A stretch of DNA of 46,411 bases from Frateuria sp. Soil773 (GTDB taxonomy: Bacteria; Pseudomonadota; Gammaproteobacteria; Xanthomonadales; Rhodanobacteraceae). Numbering within the stretch: position 1 is the stretch's first letter; every line of letters begins with the position of its first letter. The translations under genes were made by a program, and so were the position numbers. This document shows, one piece after another, positions 35,054-43,592 of this stretch. The notes under the pieces are model-generated. The model was not told the DNA's origin, did not search any database, and worked only from the letters and a program-made list of their open reading frames with translations. The stretch spans positions 480,988 through 527,398 of the forward strand of contig NZ_LMSL01000002.1 in the NCBI RefSeq assembly GCF_001428405.1, given 5' to 3'.

Positions 35054-36922
35054 GTGACCACCCAAGCACAGACGGCCACCGCCGCCACCGATTCCGACCG
35101 CCACCCGCTCGCCGGGCAGCCGATGACCGGCGCCGAGATCGCGGTGCAGGTACTCGCGGACGAGGGCTGCGGCGTGCTGTTCGGCTACTCCGGCGGCGCG
35201 ATCCTGCCGGTGTACGACGCGGTGTTCCGCTACAACGCCGACCACCCGCGCACCGACGGCCGCGAGCCGATGCCGCTGGTGGTGCCGGCCAACGAGCAGG
35301 GCGCGGGCTTCATGGCCGCGGGCTACGCGCGCGCCTCGGGCAAGGTCGGCGTGGCCATCGTCACCTCCGGCCCCGGCGCCACCAACATGGTCACGCCGGT
35401 CCGCGACGCGATGGCCGACTCGATCCCGCTGGTGGCGATCTGCGGCCAGGTGCCGACCTCCGCGCTGGGCAGCGACGCGTTCCAGGAAGCGCCGGTCAGC
35501 AACATCATGGGCGCCTGCGCCAAGCACGTATTCCTGGTCACCGAGCCGGAACAACTGGAAGCCACGCTGCGCACCGCATTCGAGATCGCGCGCAGCGGCC
35601 GCCCCGGCCCGGTGGTGGTGGACATCCCCAAGAACGTGCAGAACGCCGCGCTGCATTTCGACGGCGCCTGCCGCCTGCCGATCCCCGGCTACCGCGCCCG
35701 CCTGCGCGCCGCCGAGAACGCCCGCCTGGACGACGAGGCCTGCGCGCGCTTCTTCGCCGCGCTGGCGCAGTCGAAGCGGCCGCTGGTGTATGCCGGCGGC
35801 GGCGTGGTCGCCGGCGGCGCCGCGCCCGCGCTGCGCGCCTTCGCCGACGCCTTCGGCCTGCCTGTCACCACCACCCTGATGGGCCTGGGCGGCTTCGACA
35901 CCGCGCATCCGCTGGCGCTGCACATGCTGGGCATGCACGGCACCGCCTACGCCAACTACGCGGTGGAGGACTGCGACTTCCTGCTCGCGCTGGGCGCGCG
36001 CTTCGACGACCGCGTGGCCGGCGTGCCCGACAAGTTCGCTCCCGGCGCGGCCTTCATCGCGCAGATCGACATCGACCCCGCCGAAGTGGGCAAGGTGAAG
36101 CCGGTGGACTGGCACCACGTCGGCCCGCTCGCCGCCGCGCTGGAACGCCTCACCCGCTACGGCCAGGCGCGCGGCCTCCGCCCGGCGCTGGGCGACTGGC
36201 ACGCCCACGTCGCCGCGCTGAAGCGCGACCACGCGATGGACTACGACCGCGCAAGCAAGCTGATCCAGCCGCAGGCGGTGATCGAGGCGATCAACCGCCG
36301 CACGCAGGGCCGCGCCATCGTCAGCACCGGCGTGGGCCAGCACCAGATGTGGGCGGCGCAGTACTTCGACTTCAAGGAACCGCGCCAATGGCTCACCTCC
36401 GGCTCCATGGGCACGATGGGCTTCGGCCTGCCCGCGGCGGTCGGCGCGCAGTTCGCGCGGCCCGACGCGCTGGTGATCGACATCGACGGCGACGCCAGCA
36501 TCCGCATGAACCTGGGCGAGCTGGAGACGGTGACCACCTACGGCCTGCCGCTGAAGGTGGTGGTGCTCAACAACGTCGGCGACGGCATGGTGCGGCAGTG
36601 GCAGAAGCTGTACTTCGGCCACCGCTTCGCCGCCTCCGACAAGAGCCTGCACCGCAAGGACTTCATCAAGGCCGCCGAGGCCGATGGCTTCGGCTGGGCG
36701 CAGCGGCTGGACGACAAGGCGGCGCTGGAAGCCACCATCGAGGACTTCCTCGCCTTCGACGGGCCGGCGTTCCTGGAGGTGATGGTCGATCCCGACGCCT
36801 GCGTCTACCCGATGGTGGGCCCGGGCGTGGCTTACGCGCAGATGATCACGGGCGAGTTCATCGCCTCGCGCGGCGCGGCGCCCGTCGAGGCGAGCGAGGT
36901 GCAACCCACGTCGATGTTCTGA
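35054..36922 (+). CDS. ilvB: Acetolactate synthase large subunit
   Basis: 622 residues from GTG 35054 with AGGA upstream. The ThDP enzyme domains are complete: LFGYSGGAILPVYD, catalytic Glu81 in VPANEQGAGFMAAGYAR, TSGPGATNMVTP, and the ThDP/Mg site DIDGDASIRMNLGELETV. It joins two pyruvates, or pyruvate and 2-ketobutyrate. The small subunit gene follows after a 328-bp gap. About 20 residues precede the usual family start. Confidence 0.95.
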   Translation: MTTQAQTATAATDSDRHPLAGQPMTGAEIAVQVLADEGCGVLFGYSGGAILPVYDAVFRYNADHPRTDGREPMPLVVPANEQGAGFMAAGYARASGKVGVAIVTSGPGATNMVTPVRDAMADSIPLVAICGQVPTSALGSDAFQEAPVSNIMGACAKHVFLVTEPEQLEATLRTAFEIARSGRPGPVVVDIPKNVQNAALHFDGACRLPIPGYRARLRAAENARLDDEACARFFAALAQSKRPLVYAGGGVVAGGAAPALRAFADAFGLPVTTTLMGLGGFDTAHPLALHMLGMHGTAYANYAVEDCDFLLALGARFDDRVAGVPDKFAPGAAFIAQIDIDPAEVGKVKPVDWHHVGPLAAALERLTRYGQARGLRPALGDWHAHVAALKRDHAMDYDRASKLIQPQAVIEAINRRTQGRAIVSTGVGQHQMWAAQYFDFKEPRQWLTSGSMGTMGFGLPAAVGAQFARPDALVIDIDGDASIRMNLGELETVTTYGLPLKVVVLNNVGDGMVRQWQKLYFGHRFAASDKSLHRKDFIKAAEADGFGWAQRLDDKAALEATIEDFLAFDGPAFLEVMVDPDACVYPMVGPGVAYAQMITGEFIASRGAAPVEASEVQPTSMF

Positions 36923-36934
36923 CATGTCCAAAAC

Positions 36935-37064
36935 GTCATTCCAGCGAATGCTGGAATCCAGTGCCTTCACGCTTCGATCGCCCAAAGTTGCCGGATGACT
37001 CGCTTCGCTCGCCCCTTCGGGCGTTCTGCGCGCGTAGCGCTTGTCCGGCCTTCGCCGGGATGAC
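36935..37064. repeat. Dispersed palindromic element, copy 5 (MITE/REP-like)
   Basis: Begins GTCATTCCAGCGAATGCTGG, continues AATCCAGTGCC, and ends TTCGCCGGGATGAC. The middle contains CGCTTCGCTCGCCCCTTCGG, which is shared as reverse complement with copy 6. Confidence 0.7.
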
Positions 37065-37186
37065 GAGCCTGAAATCGGGCCGCGTGGGAGGAAGCAGGCT
37101 GCGGGTGCGATCTGCGGCGGCCTGAAGTCTCTGAGGGACGCCGTAAAGCACCTCGCTCCGCCCGCACCCTCACCCGCCTGCCGGCA

Positions 37187-37207
37187 CCCTCTCCCAAAGG
37201 GAGAGGG
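37187..37207. repeat. 9-bp hairpin before the ilvN-like gene
   Basis: CCCTCTCCC (37187-37195) and GGGAGAGGG (37199-37207) form a perfect stem with an AAA loop, 43 bp before the small-subunit ATG. No T-run follows. Confidence 0.6.
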
Positions 37208-37250
37208 ATTCACTTTCAACGATTCGGATGACCGTATCGGGAGCCTTGCC

Positions 37251-37529
37251 ATGAAGCACACCCTGTCCATCCTGCTGCAGAACGAATCCGGCGCACTGGT
37301 GCGCGTGGCCGGCCTGTTCGCCGCGCGCCACTGCAACATCGACGCGCTCACCGTGGCCGCCACCCACGATCCGGCGGTGTCCCAGCTCACCCTGGTGCTG
37401 CACGGCAGCGCCGCCGTGCTGGAACAGATTGTGCGGCAGACGCGCAAGCTGGTGGACGTGATCGACGTCAACACGCTGTCGCTGGTGGGCGACGACAACG
37501 CACCGCTGGCGCTGGCCGCCCGACCGTGA
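37251..37529 (+). CDS. ilvN: Acetolactate synthase small (regulatory) subunit, ACT domain
   Basis: 92 residues forming one ACT domain: MKHTLSILLQNESGALVRVA, FAARHCNIDALTVA, LTLVLHGSAAVLEQIVRQ and a final strand. It binds the IlvB subunit and usually senses valine. At 92 residues it matches the short single-ACT forms (IlvM/IlvN of enterics), so symbol ilvM would be equally defensible. CGGGAG precedes the ATG, and the TGA overlaps the GTG start of ilvA by 4 bp. Confidence 0.88.
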   Translation: MKHTLSILLQNESGALVRVAGLFAARHCNIDALTVAATHDPAVSQLTLVLHGSAAVLEQIVRQTRKLVDVIDVNTLSLVGDDNAPLALAARP

Positions 37530-39097
37530 ACGCACGCCCCGCCGACCTCGCCGGACCCGCCAGCGCGGATGACGACGCGCGCGACGTGCTGTGCCGCGCG
37601 CGCGCCGCGCGCGTCTACGACGTGGCGCACGAAAGCGCGCTGGACGAGGCGCCGCTGCTGTCCGCCCGGCTCGGCGCGCGCGTGCTGCTCAAGCGCGAGG
37701 ACCAGCAGCCGGTGTTCTCGTTCAAGCTGCGCGGCGCCTACAACCGCATGGTGCGGCTGGATGCGGCGCAGCGTGCGCGCGGCGTGGTCGCCGCCTCCGC
37801 CGGCAACCACGCGCAGGGCGTGGCGCTGGCCGCGGCGAGGCTGGGCGTGCACGCCGTCATCGTGATGCCGGTGACCGCGCCGCAGGTGAAGATCGACGCG
37901 GTGCGCCGCCTCGGCGGCCGCTTCGTGGAGGTGGTGCTGGCCGGCGATTCCTACAGCGACGCGCAAGCCGCCGCCGCGCGCCTGGAAAGCGAGCGCGGCC
38001 TGGTGTTCGTGCATCCCTTCGACGATCCCGACGTGATCGCCGGCCAGGCCACCGTGGGCCTGGAGCTGCTGTGCCAGTGCCCCGAAAACCTGCACGCGGT
38101 GTTCGTGCCGGTGGGCGGCGGCGGCCTGCTGGCCGGCATCGCCGCCTGCCTCAAGGCCGAGCGTCCCGGGGTGAAGGTGATCGGCGTGCAGGCCGCCGAC
38201 TCCGACGCGATGGCGCGCTCGCTGGAAGGCGGCGCACGGGTGACTCTGGACGAGGTCGGCCTGTTCGCCGACGGCACCGCGGTGAAGCGCGTGGGCGAAC
38301 GCACCTTCGAGCTTTGCCGCCGCCACGCGGACGCGATGCTGCGCGTGGACACCGACGCGCTGTGCGCGGCGATCCGCGACGTCTACCAGGAAACCCGCAG
38401 CGTGCCGGAACCTTCCGGCGCGCTGGCGCTGGCCGGCCTGAAGCAGTACGCCGCCGCGCACGCCGGCGTCGACGGCGCGCTGGTGGCGGTGGTCTCCGGC
38501 GCCAACATGAACTTCGACCGCCTGCGCTTCGTCGCCGAGCGCGCCGAGGTGGGCGAGCAACGCGAGGCGGTGTTCGCGGTGACCATCCCCGAGGAGCGCG
38601 GCAGCTTCCGCCGCTTCTGCGCCGCGCTGGGCCGGCACGACATCACCGAGTTCAACTACCGCATCGGCGATGCGCGGCAGGCGCACATCTTCGTCGGCGT
38701 GCGCATCGCCAGCCGCGACGAGCGCGAGGCGCTGGCCGCGACCTTCCGCGCGCAGGGCTTCGACGTGCTCGACCTCACCGACGACGAACTGGCCAAGCTG
38801 CACCTGCGCCACATGGTCGGCGGCCGCTCGCCGCTGGCGCGCGACGAACGCCTGTACCGCTTCGAATTCCCCGAACGCCCCGGCGCGCTCACCCGCTTCC
38901 TCGGCCACCTGCACCCGGACTGGAACGTCAGCCTGTTCCACTACCGCAACCAGGGCGCCGACTACGGCCGCATACTGGTCGGCCTCCAGGTGCCCGCCGA
39001 CGAGGCCCCCGCCTTTCGCCGCTTCCTCGACACGCTGGGCTACCCGCACCGCGACGAGAGCGACAACCCCGCCTACCGCCTGCTGCTGCGCAGCTGA
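37526..39097 (+). CDS. ilvA: Threonine ammonia-lyase, biosynthetic
   Basis: 523 residues from GTG 37526, overlapping the previous stop (GTGA). PLP domain: LLKREDQQPVFSFKLRGAYN with Lys67, ASAGNHAQGVALAA, PVGGGGLLAGIAACLK. Two C-terminal ACT-like domains (from about residue 330: VFAVTIPEERGSF, then YRFEFPERPGALTRFL) indicate the feedback-controlled biosynthetic form. It deaminates threonine to 2-ketobutyrate, linking the thr operon at 21 kb to isoleucine synthesis here. Confidence 0.95.
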   Translation: MNARPADLAGPASADDDARDVLCRARAARVYDVAHESALDEAPLLSARLGARVLLKREDQQPVFSFKLRGAYNRMVRLDAAQRARGVVAASAGNHAQGVALAAARLGVHAVIVMPVTAPQVKIDAVRRLGGRFVEVVLAGDSYSDAQAAAARLESERGLVFVHPFDDPDVIAGQATVGLELLCQCPENLHAVFVPVGGGGLLAGIAACLKAERPGVKVIGVQAADSDAMARSLEGGARVTLDEVGLFADGTAVKRVGERTFELCRRHADAMLRVDTDALCAAIRDVYQETRSVPEPSGALALAGLKQYAAAHAGVDGALVAVVSGANMNFDRLRFVAERAEVGEQREAVFAVTIPEERGSFRRFCAALGRHDITEFNYRIGDARQAHIFVGVRIASRDEREALAATFRAQGFDVLDLTDDELAKLHLRHMVGGRSPLARDERLYRFEFPERPGALTRFLGHLHPDWNVSLFHYRNQGADYGRILVGLQVPADEAPAFRRFLDTLGYPHRDESDNPAYRLLLRS

Positions 39098-39140
39098 TGG
39101 ATTGTCCATGATCCCAGGCTCGCCGCATCCGCTCCCACCC

Positions 39141-39290
39141 GTCATTCCAGCGAAAGCAGGACAAAAGCGAGCTTTGCGAGCGTTGAACGGCCGAAGGCCG
39201 GCCCCGAAGGGGCGAGCGCAGCGAGTCATCCAGTGCCTCCGCACGCTCTGGAGGGAAAAGTCGCTGGATTCCAGCTTTCGCTGGAATGAC
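39141..39290. repeat. Dispersed palindromic element, copy 6 (MITE/REP-like)
   Basis: Begins GTCATTCCAGCGAAAGCAGG and ends TTCCAGCTTTCGCTGGAATGAC, a near-perfect terminal inverted repeat. The inside carries CCTCCGCACGCTCTGGAGGG, related to copy 1 in inverted orientation. It lies between ilvA and ilvD. Confidence 0.75.
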
Positions 39291-39384
39291 GACGGGGCGA
39301 CCGAAAGCTCGCGGGCAAGCTCCCCATTCCCGGCCGCACGACGGCGGCCTCCCGACCATCCCAGCCTCACCCCGGAGTGAAACC

Positions 39385-41259
39385 ATGCCCGCCTACCGTT
39401 CCCGCACCAGCACCCACGGCCGCAACATGGCCGGTGCCCGCAGCTTATGGCGCGCCACCGGCATGAAGGACGGTGACTTCGGCAAGCCGATCATCGCCAT
39501 CGCCAACAGCTTCACCCAGTTCGTGCCCGGCCACGTGCACCTGCGCGACCTCGGCAAGCTGGTGGCCGAAGAGATCGAGGCAGCCGGCGGCGTCGCCAAG
39601 GAGTTCAACACCATCGCGGTGGACGACGGCATCGCCATGGGCCACGGCGGCATGCTCTATTCGCTGCCCTCGCGCGAGCTGATCGCCGACAGCGTGGAGT
39701 ACATGGCCAACGCGCACTGCGCCGACGCGCTGGTGTGCATCTCCAACTGCGACAAGATCACCCCCGGCATGCTGATGGCTGCAATGCGGCTCAACATCCC
39801 CGCCGTGTTCGTCTCCGGCGGCCCGATGGAATCGGGCAAGGCGCTGCTGAAGGGCGTGCAGCGCAAGTTCGACCTGATCGACGCCATGGTGGTGGCCGCC
39901 GACGACAGCTACAGCGACGCCGAAGTGGCCGCGGTTGAACGCTCGGCCTGCCCCACCTGCGGCTCCTGCTCGGGCATGTTCACCGCCAACTCGATGAACT
40001 GCCTCACCGAGGCGCTGGGCCTGGCCCTGCCCGGCAACGGCTCGGTGCTCGCCACGCACGCCGACCGCGAGCAGCTGTTCCGCCGCGCCGGCCGCCAGGT
40101 CGTGGAACTGGCCCGCCGCTGGTACGAACAGGACGACGCCAGCGCCTTGCCGCGCGGCATCGCCGACCGCGCCGCGTTCGAGAACGCGATGAGCCTGGAC
40201 ATCGCCATGGGCGGCTCCACCAACACCGTGCTGCACCTGCTGGCGGCGGCGCGCGAGGGCGGCGTGGACTTCACCATGGCCGACATCGACCGCCTCTCGC
40301 GCCGCGTGCCCTGCCTGTGCAAGGTGGCGCCCGCGAAGAGCGACGTGCACATGGAAGACGTGCACCGCGCCGGCGGCATCATGGCGATCCTGGGCGAGCT
40401 CGACCGCGCCGGCCTGATCGACGCCACCCGCCCCACCGTGCACGCGCCCACGCTGGGCGACGCGCTGGCGCAGTGGGACATCGCGCGCAGCGAAGACGAC
40501 GCGGTGCACAGCTTCTACCGCGCCGCCCCCGGCAACGTGCCCACCCAGGTGGCTTTCAGCCAGTCGGCGCGCTGGGAATCGCTGGACACCGACCGCGAGC
40601 GCGGCGTGATCCGTTCGGCGAAGACGCCCTTCAGCCAGGACGGCGGCCTGGCCGTGCTGTTCGGCAACCTCGCGCCGGAAGGCTGCATCGTGAAGACCGC
40701 GGGCGTGGACGATTCCATCCTCGTCTTCAACGGCACCGCCAAGGTCTACGAAAGCCAGGAAGCGGCGGTGAGCGGCATCCTCGGCAACAAGGTGAAGGCC
40801 GGCGACGTGGTGGTGATCCGCTACGAAGGCCCGCGCGGCGGCCCCGGCATGCAGGAAATGCTCTACCCCACCAGCTACCTCAAGTCGAAGGGCCTGGGCA
40901 AAGCCTGCGCGCTGATCACCGACGGCCGCTTCTCCGGCGGCACCTCGGGCCTGTCCATCGGCCACGTCTCGCCCGAAGCGGCCGAAGGCGGCCTGATCGC
41001 CCTGGTCGAAGACGGCGACCCCATCGCCATCGACATCCCCAACCGCCGCATCCGCCTCGACCTGCCCGACGACGTGCTCTCCGCCCGCCGCGCCGCGATG
41101 GAAGCGCGCGGCCGCGACGCATGGAAACCGCAGAACCGCACGCGGCCGGTCTCCGTCGCGCTGCAGGCCTATGCCGCGCTCGCCTCCAACGCCGCCAACG
41201 GCGCGGTGCGCGACCTCGGACGGCTGGATGCCGCGCGCACGACCGGCACGGCGGCTTGA
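39385..41259 (+). CDS. ilvD: Dihydroxy-acid dehydratase
   Basis: 624 residues. The iron-sulfur and active-site segments are clear: [64 protein letters not shown] and [19 protein letters not shown]. It forms the 2-keto acids of valine and isoleucine. GGAG precedes the ATG. It closes the cluster; the next genes are on the opposite strand and lead to the integron cassette array, the location in which integrons are known in Xanthomonas. Confidence 0.97.
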   Translation: MPAYRSRTSTHGRNMAGARSLWRATGMKDGDFGKPIIAIANSFTQFVPGHVHLRDLGKLVAEEIEAAGGVAKEFNTIAVDDGIAMGHGGMLYSLPSRELIADSVEYMANAHCADALVCISNCDKITPGMLMAAMRLNIPAVFVSGGPMESGKALLKGVQRKFDLIDAMVVAADDSYSDAEVAAVERSACPTCGSCSGMFTANSMNCLTEALGLALPGNGSVLATHADREQLFRRAGRQVVELARRWYEQDDASALPRGIADRAAFENAMSLDIAMGGSTNTVLHLLAAAREGGVDFTMADIDRLSRRVPCLCKVAPAKSDVHMEDVHRAGGIMAILGELDRAGLIDATRPTVHAPTLGDALAQWDIARSEDDAVHSFYRAAPGNVPTQVAFSQSARWESLDTDRERGVIRSAKTPFSQDGGLAVLFGNLAPEGCIVKTAGVDDSILVFNGTAKVYESQEAAVSGILGNKVKAGDVVVIRYEGPRGGPGMQEMLYPTSYLKSKGLGKACALITDGRFSGGTSGLSIGHVSPEAAEGGLIALVEDGDPIAIDIPNRRIRLDLPDDVLSARRAAMEARGRDAWKPQNRTRPVSVALQAYAALASNAANGAVRDLGRLDAARTTGTAA

Positions 41260-41331
41260 GAGGCGCCCGGGCGAGCTGGCGGCCCGAAGAGGCGATCGGG
41301 CACCAGATGAAACAACGCAGACTTGAATCGC

Positions 41332-41730
41332 TTAGATGCGGCCGGCGCTTTGTGCCGTGTGATGGAGCGCAACCAGCCTCAGGGACAGCGCCGTACCCAC
41401 CGGGCCGCTCCCCGTCAGCAGGGTTTCCCATGCAAGCTGGCTCGTCCTGCGCGCCTGGGGAAGGCTCAGCGCCTGCGCAAGATTCACGACGGCCGGATAG
41501 AAATATTTTCGGGCGAAAAGCGACACGAAGGGCGAGAACCGTTCCCTATAGAGATCGAGAAACTGAAGGCTGGCGAGGCCGACCAGGACTTCAAGGCCCA
41601 CGGTGTCGAGGATCGGAACCAGGAGGCGAAGCTCCGGGTGGCCGATGAGTACCAGGACGAGTATCCAGGTCGCGATCTGGAGCAACGCTTTCCAGGTTTT
41701 CCTGCGCTTGAGCTTTGCGAACATGGTCAT
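41332..41730 (-). CDS. Hypothetical membrane protein (132 aa)
   Basis: Starts MTMFAKLKRRKTWKALLQIA; two hydrophobic helices are likely (about residues 15-32 and 35-58: ATWILVLVLIGHPELRLLV, LDTVGLEVLVGLASLQFL), followed by a soluble tail. The ATG at 41730 has ACAGG close by; ATG 41724 is an alternative. It is convergent with ilvD and not recognised. It lies outside the attC array. Confidence 0.55.
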   Translation of the reverse strand: MTMFAKLKRRKTWKALLQIATWILVLVLIGHPELRLLVPILDTVGLEVLVGLASLQFLDLYRERFSPFVSLFARKYFYPAVVNLAQALSLPQARRTSQLAWETLLTGSGPVGTALSLRLVALHHTAQSAGRI

Positions 41731-41798
41731 GGGCCTGTCGGGTAAGCCGCGCCAGAAATTGAGTTGCTAGGCGTACACAGGCACGGCTCTTGAGCAAT

Positions 41799-42608
41799 TT
41801 ACCGCTGCTCCATGCGATTCACATTGCCGCGTGAATCGGTTGTGCAGAGCCACTGGACGCCCTTGAGGCTGAGGAACACCTCATAGCCACCAGCTGCAGG
41901 CACATGCGATACCGGAAGAACAAAGACTGAATTTATGCCGCTCTTCAGTGCTAGCGCGCTCTTGCATGCAGCAACGGCGGCGTCCGCAGATTCCTTGCTC
42001 GTACTGCCGGAATGCGTCGAATAGCTCTCGCTGGCATACGCGTCGCTCCGGGACACGTTGCGGAACACAGCGCGGCAACCGTTGCGAACCCAGACAGAGT
42101 GACGATTGAGCCCCCAGTCTTGGCCTTCAACGCAACTGCTGTGACTAAGTCGCCGCGTGATCTGAACCTCGCCACGTGTATTCATGGGGCACTCGGTTTG
42201 TTCATTGTTTTTTGATTCGCAGGTGACCTCGTTGGCGGATTCGCTCCCGGACGCGATGTATGGGCTGTGATCGGCTTGGGTACCCCGAGGCGCGGAAGCC
42301 GAATCAATCGAGCAAATGCCGTTGACACCATGCTTTCCGGTGTAGGACATCTGCGTGCCCCGGCCGGGGGTACGGTTGATCGAAAGCGTTACTCCGCTCA
42401 TGGCATCCCGAGCTTCGTAGTAGTTGTCGCTGAACTTGCGAAGAGAAGCCTCTCTGCCGTTTACGAACACGGGGCCGCCTTCATCGGCATGCACCTCAAT
42501 TCCGCCAGGGCAAGTGACGTTGAAGGACGAAATGGCAGCAACCGCCGACGGCGCTGCGAATAGCATAAATACCGACACCAATGCGGCAACAACGCACGTA
42601 CGGGTCAT
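41799..42608 (-). CDS. Secreted DUF3011-type protein
   Basis: 269 residues with a signal peptide (MTRTCVVAALVSVFMLFAAP, cleavage after AVA). The first half has a Cys-containing segment (FNVTCPGGIEVHADEGG, GICSIDSAS). The second half carries the DUF3011 pattern: VTCESKNNEQTECPMNTRGE, ITRRLSHSSCVEGQDWG, VWVRNGCRAVF. A C-terminal segment (FLSLKGVQWLCTTDS) ends the protein. It is probably periplasmic or surface-exposed, with disulfides. It lies between ilvD and the distal end of the cassette array, without an attC of its own. Function unknown. Confidence 0.75.
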   Translation of the reverse strand: MTRTCVVAALVSVFMLFAAPSAVAAISSFNVTCPGGIEVHADEGGPVFVNGREASLRKFSDNYYEARDAMSGVTLSINRTPGRGTQMSYTGKHGVNGICSIDSASAPRGTQADHSPYIASGSESANEVTCESKNNEQTECPMNTRGEVQITRRLSHSSCVEGQDWGLNRHSVWVRNGCRAVFRNVSRSDAYASESYSTHSGSTSKESADAAVAACKSALALKSGINSVFVLPVSHVPAAGGYEVFLSLKGVQWLCTTDSRGNVNRMEQR

Positions 42609-42673
42609 GGCTTTATCTACCTTGTGATGGGGCGAACTTGGAGCCTATGCCGATCAGCGTTTTATCGCCACCG

Positions 42674-42702
42674 GCCTGACGCTGGAATTAAGCGGTGGCG
42701 GA
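42674..42702 (-). repeat. Decayed attC relic at the distal array end
   Basis: GCCTGACGCTGGAATTAAGC and the following GGTGGCGGAG match the left half of an attC as written on the plus strand (CTAACGCTTGAATTAAGCGG), with the core CTAAC changed to CTGAC. The right half is missing, and attC1 follows directly. Confidence 0.6.
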
Positions 42703-42758
42703 GCTGTCGCCTGAGTCAAGCGGCGGCGAAGCCGTCCGCCTTGAACGAATTGTTAGAC
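42703..42758 (-). repeat. attC1 (distal cassette; one core degenerate)
   Basis: The plus strand shows CTGAGTCAAGCGGCGGCGAA and CCGTCCGCCTTGAACG, ending in the intact core GTTAGAC (42752-42758). The other core, normally CTAACGC, reads TGTCGC. It follows the stop of the gene at 42768. Confidence 0.75.
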
Positions 42759-42767
42759 AGTCGTTGC

Positions 42768-43178
42768 CTAGCGACCCTGTTCTAGGGCGAAGACAATATT
42801 TGTGACTGCCTGATCAAATGCCTCGTGTTGATCGGGATCGTTAAAGATTGCCCTTACAGCTTCAAGGCGCTTTGGACTGAACGGCTCCTTTGGTTCTCCA
42901 TGCGCGAAAAATAGTCGAGGGTCTGGCAGAAGCTCTGAATATGGCCGGTTATAGGTTTGCAGCAACGGCCAATGTTCGATGAGCGACCCAGCATATCGAA
43001 AAGCTGCAGTTACCCTTGGGTATGACTCTTCATGCGATAGAACCAATCGGTCGTCGATTTCTGTCAATTCGATGGTGAAAAGAACATCGTCCTTGTAGAC
43101 GAACATCCGGTTTCCGTGAATGAGCCAATCTGCCCTATTAGAATGGTTCATGATTTTTTGCAGTTCCGCGTATTTCAC
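42768..43178 (-). CDS. Cassette gene: hypothetical protein
   Basis: 136 residues from GTG 43178, chosen because GGAGG lies five bases upstream; the longer frame starts at a TTG that overlaps this ribosome site. The product (MKYAELQKIMNHSNRADWLI...) is soluble, with an aromatic-rich middle (HWPLLQTYNRPYSELLPDPR) and an acidic C-terminal helix. I do not recognise the family. It is the last complete cassette, between attC2 and attC1, and lower in GC than the chromosome. Confidence 0.7.
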   Translation of the reverse strand: MKYAELQKIMNHSNRADWLIHGNRMFVYKDDVLFTIELTEIDDRLVLSHEESYPRVTAAFRYAGSLIEHWPLLQTYNRPYSELLPDPRLFFAHGEPKEPFSPKRLEAVRAIFNDPDQHEAFDQAVTNIVFALEQGR

Positions 43179-43197
43179 GTATGCCTCCAAAAGGCTG

Positions 43198-43253
43198 TCA
43201 AACGCTTGAGTTAAGCGGCGGCGAAACCGTCCGCCTTGAACGAAATGTTAGAT
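43198..43253 (-). repeat. attC2
   Basis: Plus strand: CAAACGCTTGAGTTAAGCGG, GAAACCGTCCGCC, TTGAACGAAATGTTAGAT. The right core GTTAGAT is intact; the left core reads CAAACGC instead of CTAACGC. It is placed eight bases after the stop of the zinc-ribbon gene. Confidence 0.85.
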
Positions 43254-43260
43254 GGTATGC

Positions 43261-43524
43261 CTAGTTCCGTTTGCCTAACGAAGGTAGGCCGCCTGAAACT
43301 GTATAGATACTTCTCCTGCGCTTGCCGCCGTGTTCCGCCCGTATTTGTTTGCGCTCTTCGGCTGGCTTCACCCTGCACTGGTGGCACATACGTTCATGAG
43401 AAAACATGCGCTTCTTTTTGCCGCAGACAACACACCGTCGCGAGAGCTTACCATCGCTCCGGTACAACCCGGCTGAAGCTGCATTCTTGGCAAATCGCGG
43501 CTGCTTCTTACGCATGTGACTCAT
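43261..43524 (-). CDS. Cassette gene: small zinc-ribbon-like protein
   Basis: 87 residues, very basic (many K/R). A Cys4 motif CVVCGKKKRMFSHERMCHQC (two CxxC pairs) predicts one bound zinc. The start MSHMRKKQPRFAKN lies four bases from the core of attC3, so it has almost no leader and no ribosome site, as often seen in cassettes. Possible nucleic-acid binding; no known family recognised. Confidence 0.7.
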   Translation of the reverse strand: MSHMRKKQPRFAKNAASAGLYRSDGKLSRRCVVCGKKKRMFSHERMCHQCRVKPAEERKQIRAEHGGKRRRSIYTVSGGLPSLGKRN

Positions 43525-43527
43525 GCA

Positions 43528-43587
43528 ATCTAACGCCTGAATTAAGCCACGCCGCGAAGCGGCGTTGGCTTGAATGAATTGTTAGGG
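43528..43587 (-). repeat. attC3
   Basis: Plus strand: ATCTAACGCCTGAATTAAGC, then CACGCCGCGAAGCGGCGTTG and GCTTGAATGAATTGTTAGGG. Both cores are intact, and the central palindrome GCCGCGAAGCGGC gives the hairpin recognised by integron integrases. Confidence 0.92.
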
Positions 43588-43592
43588 CACCA

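Larger units (their letters stand above)
36923..37250. other. Gap between ilvB and the small-subunit gene
   Basis: About 330 bases, unusually long for genes whose products form one enzyme. It is filled by a dispersed repeat (36935-37064) and a 9-bp hairpin (37187-37207). No ORF is supported. Confidence 0.5.

Noticed and set aside
41260-42660. Integron integrase between ilvD and the array
   Set aside because: Both strands were read; only a small membrane protein and a DUF3011 protein are present, and no tyrosine-recombinase motifs (R...HxxR...Y) are visible.
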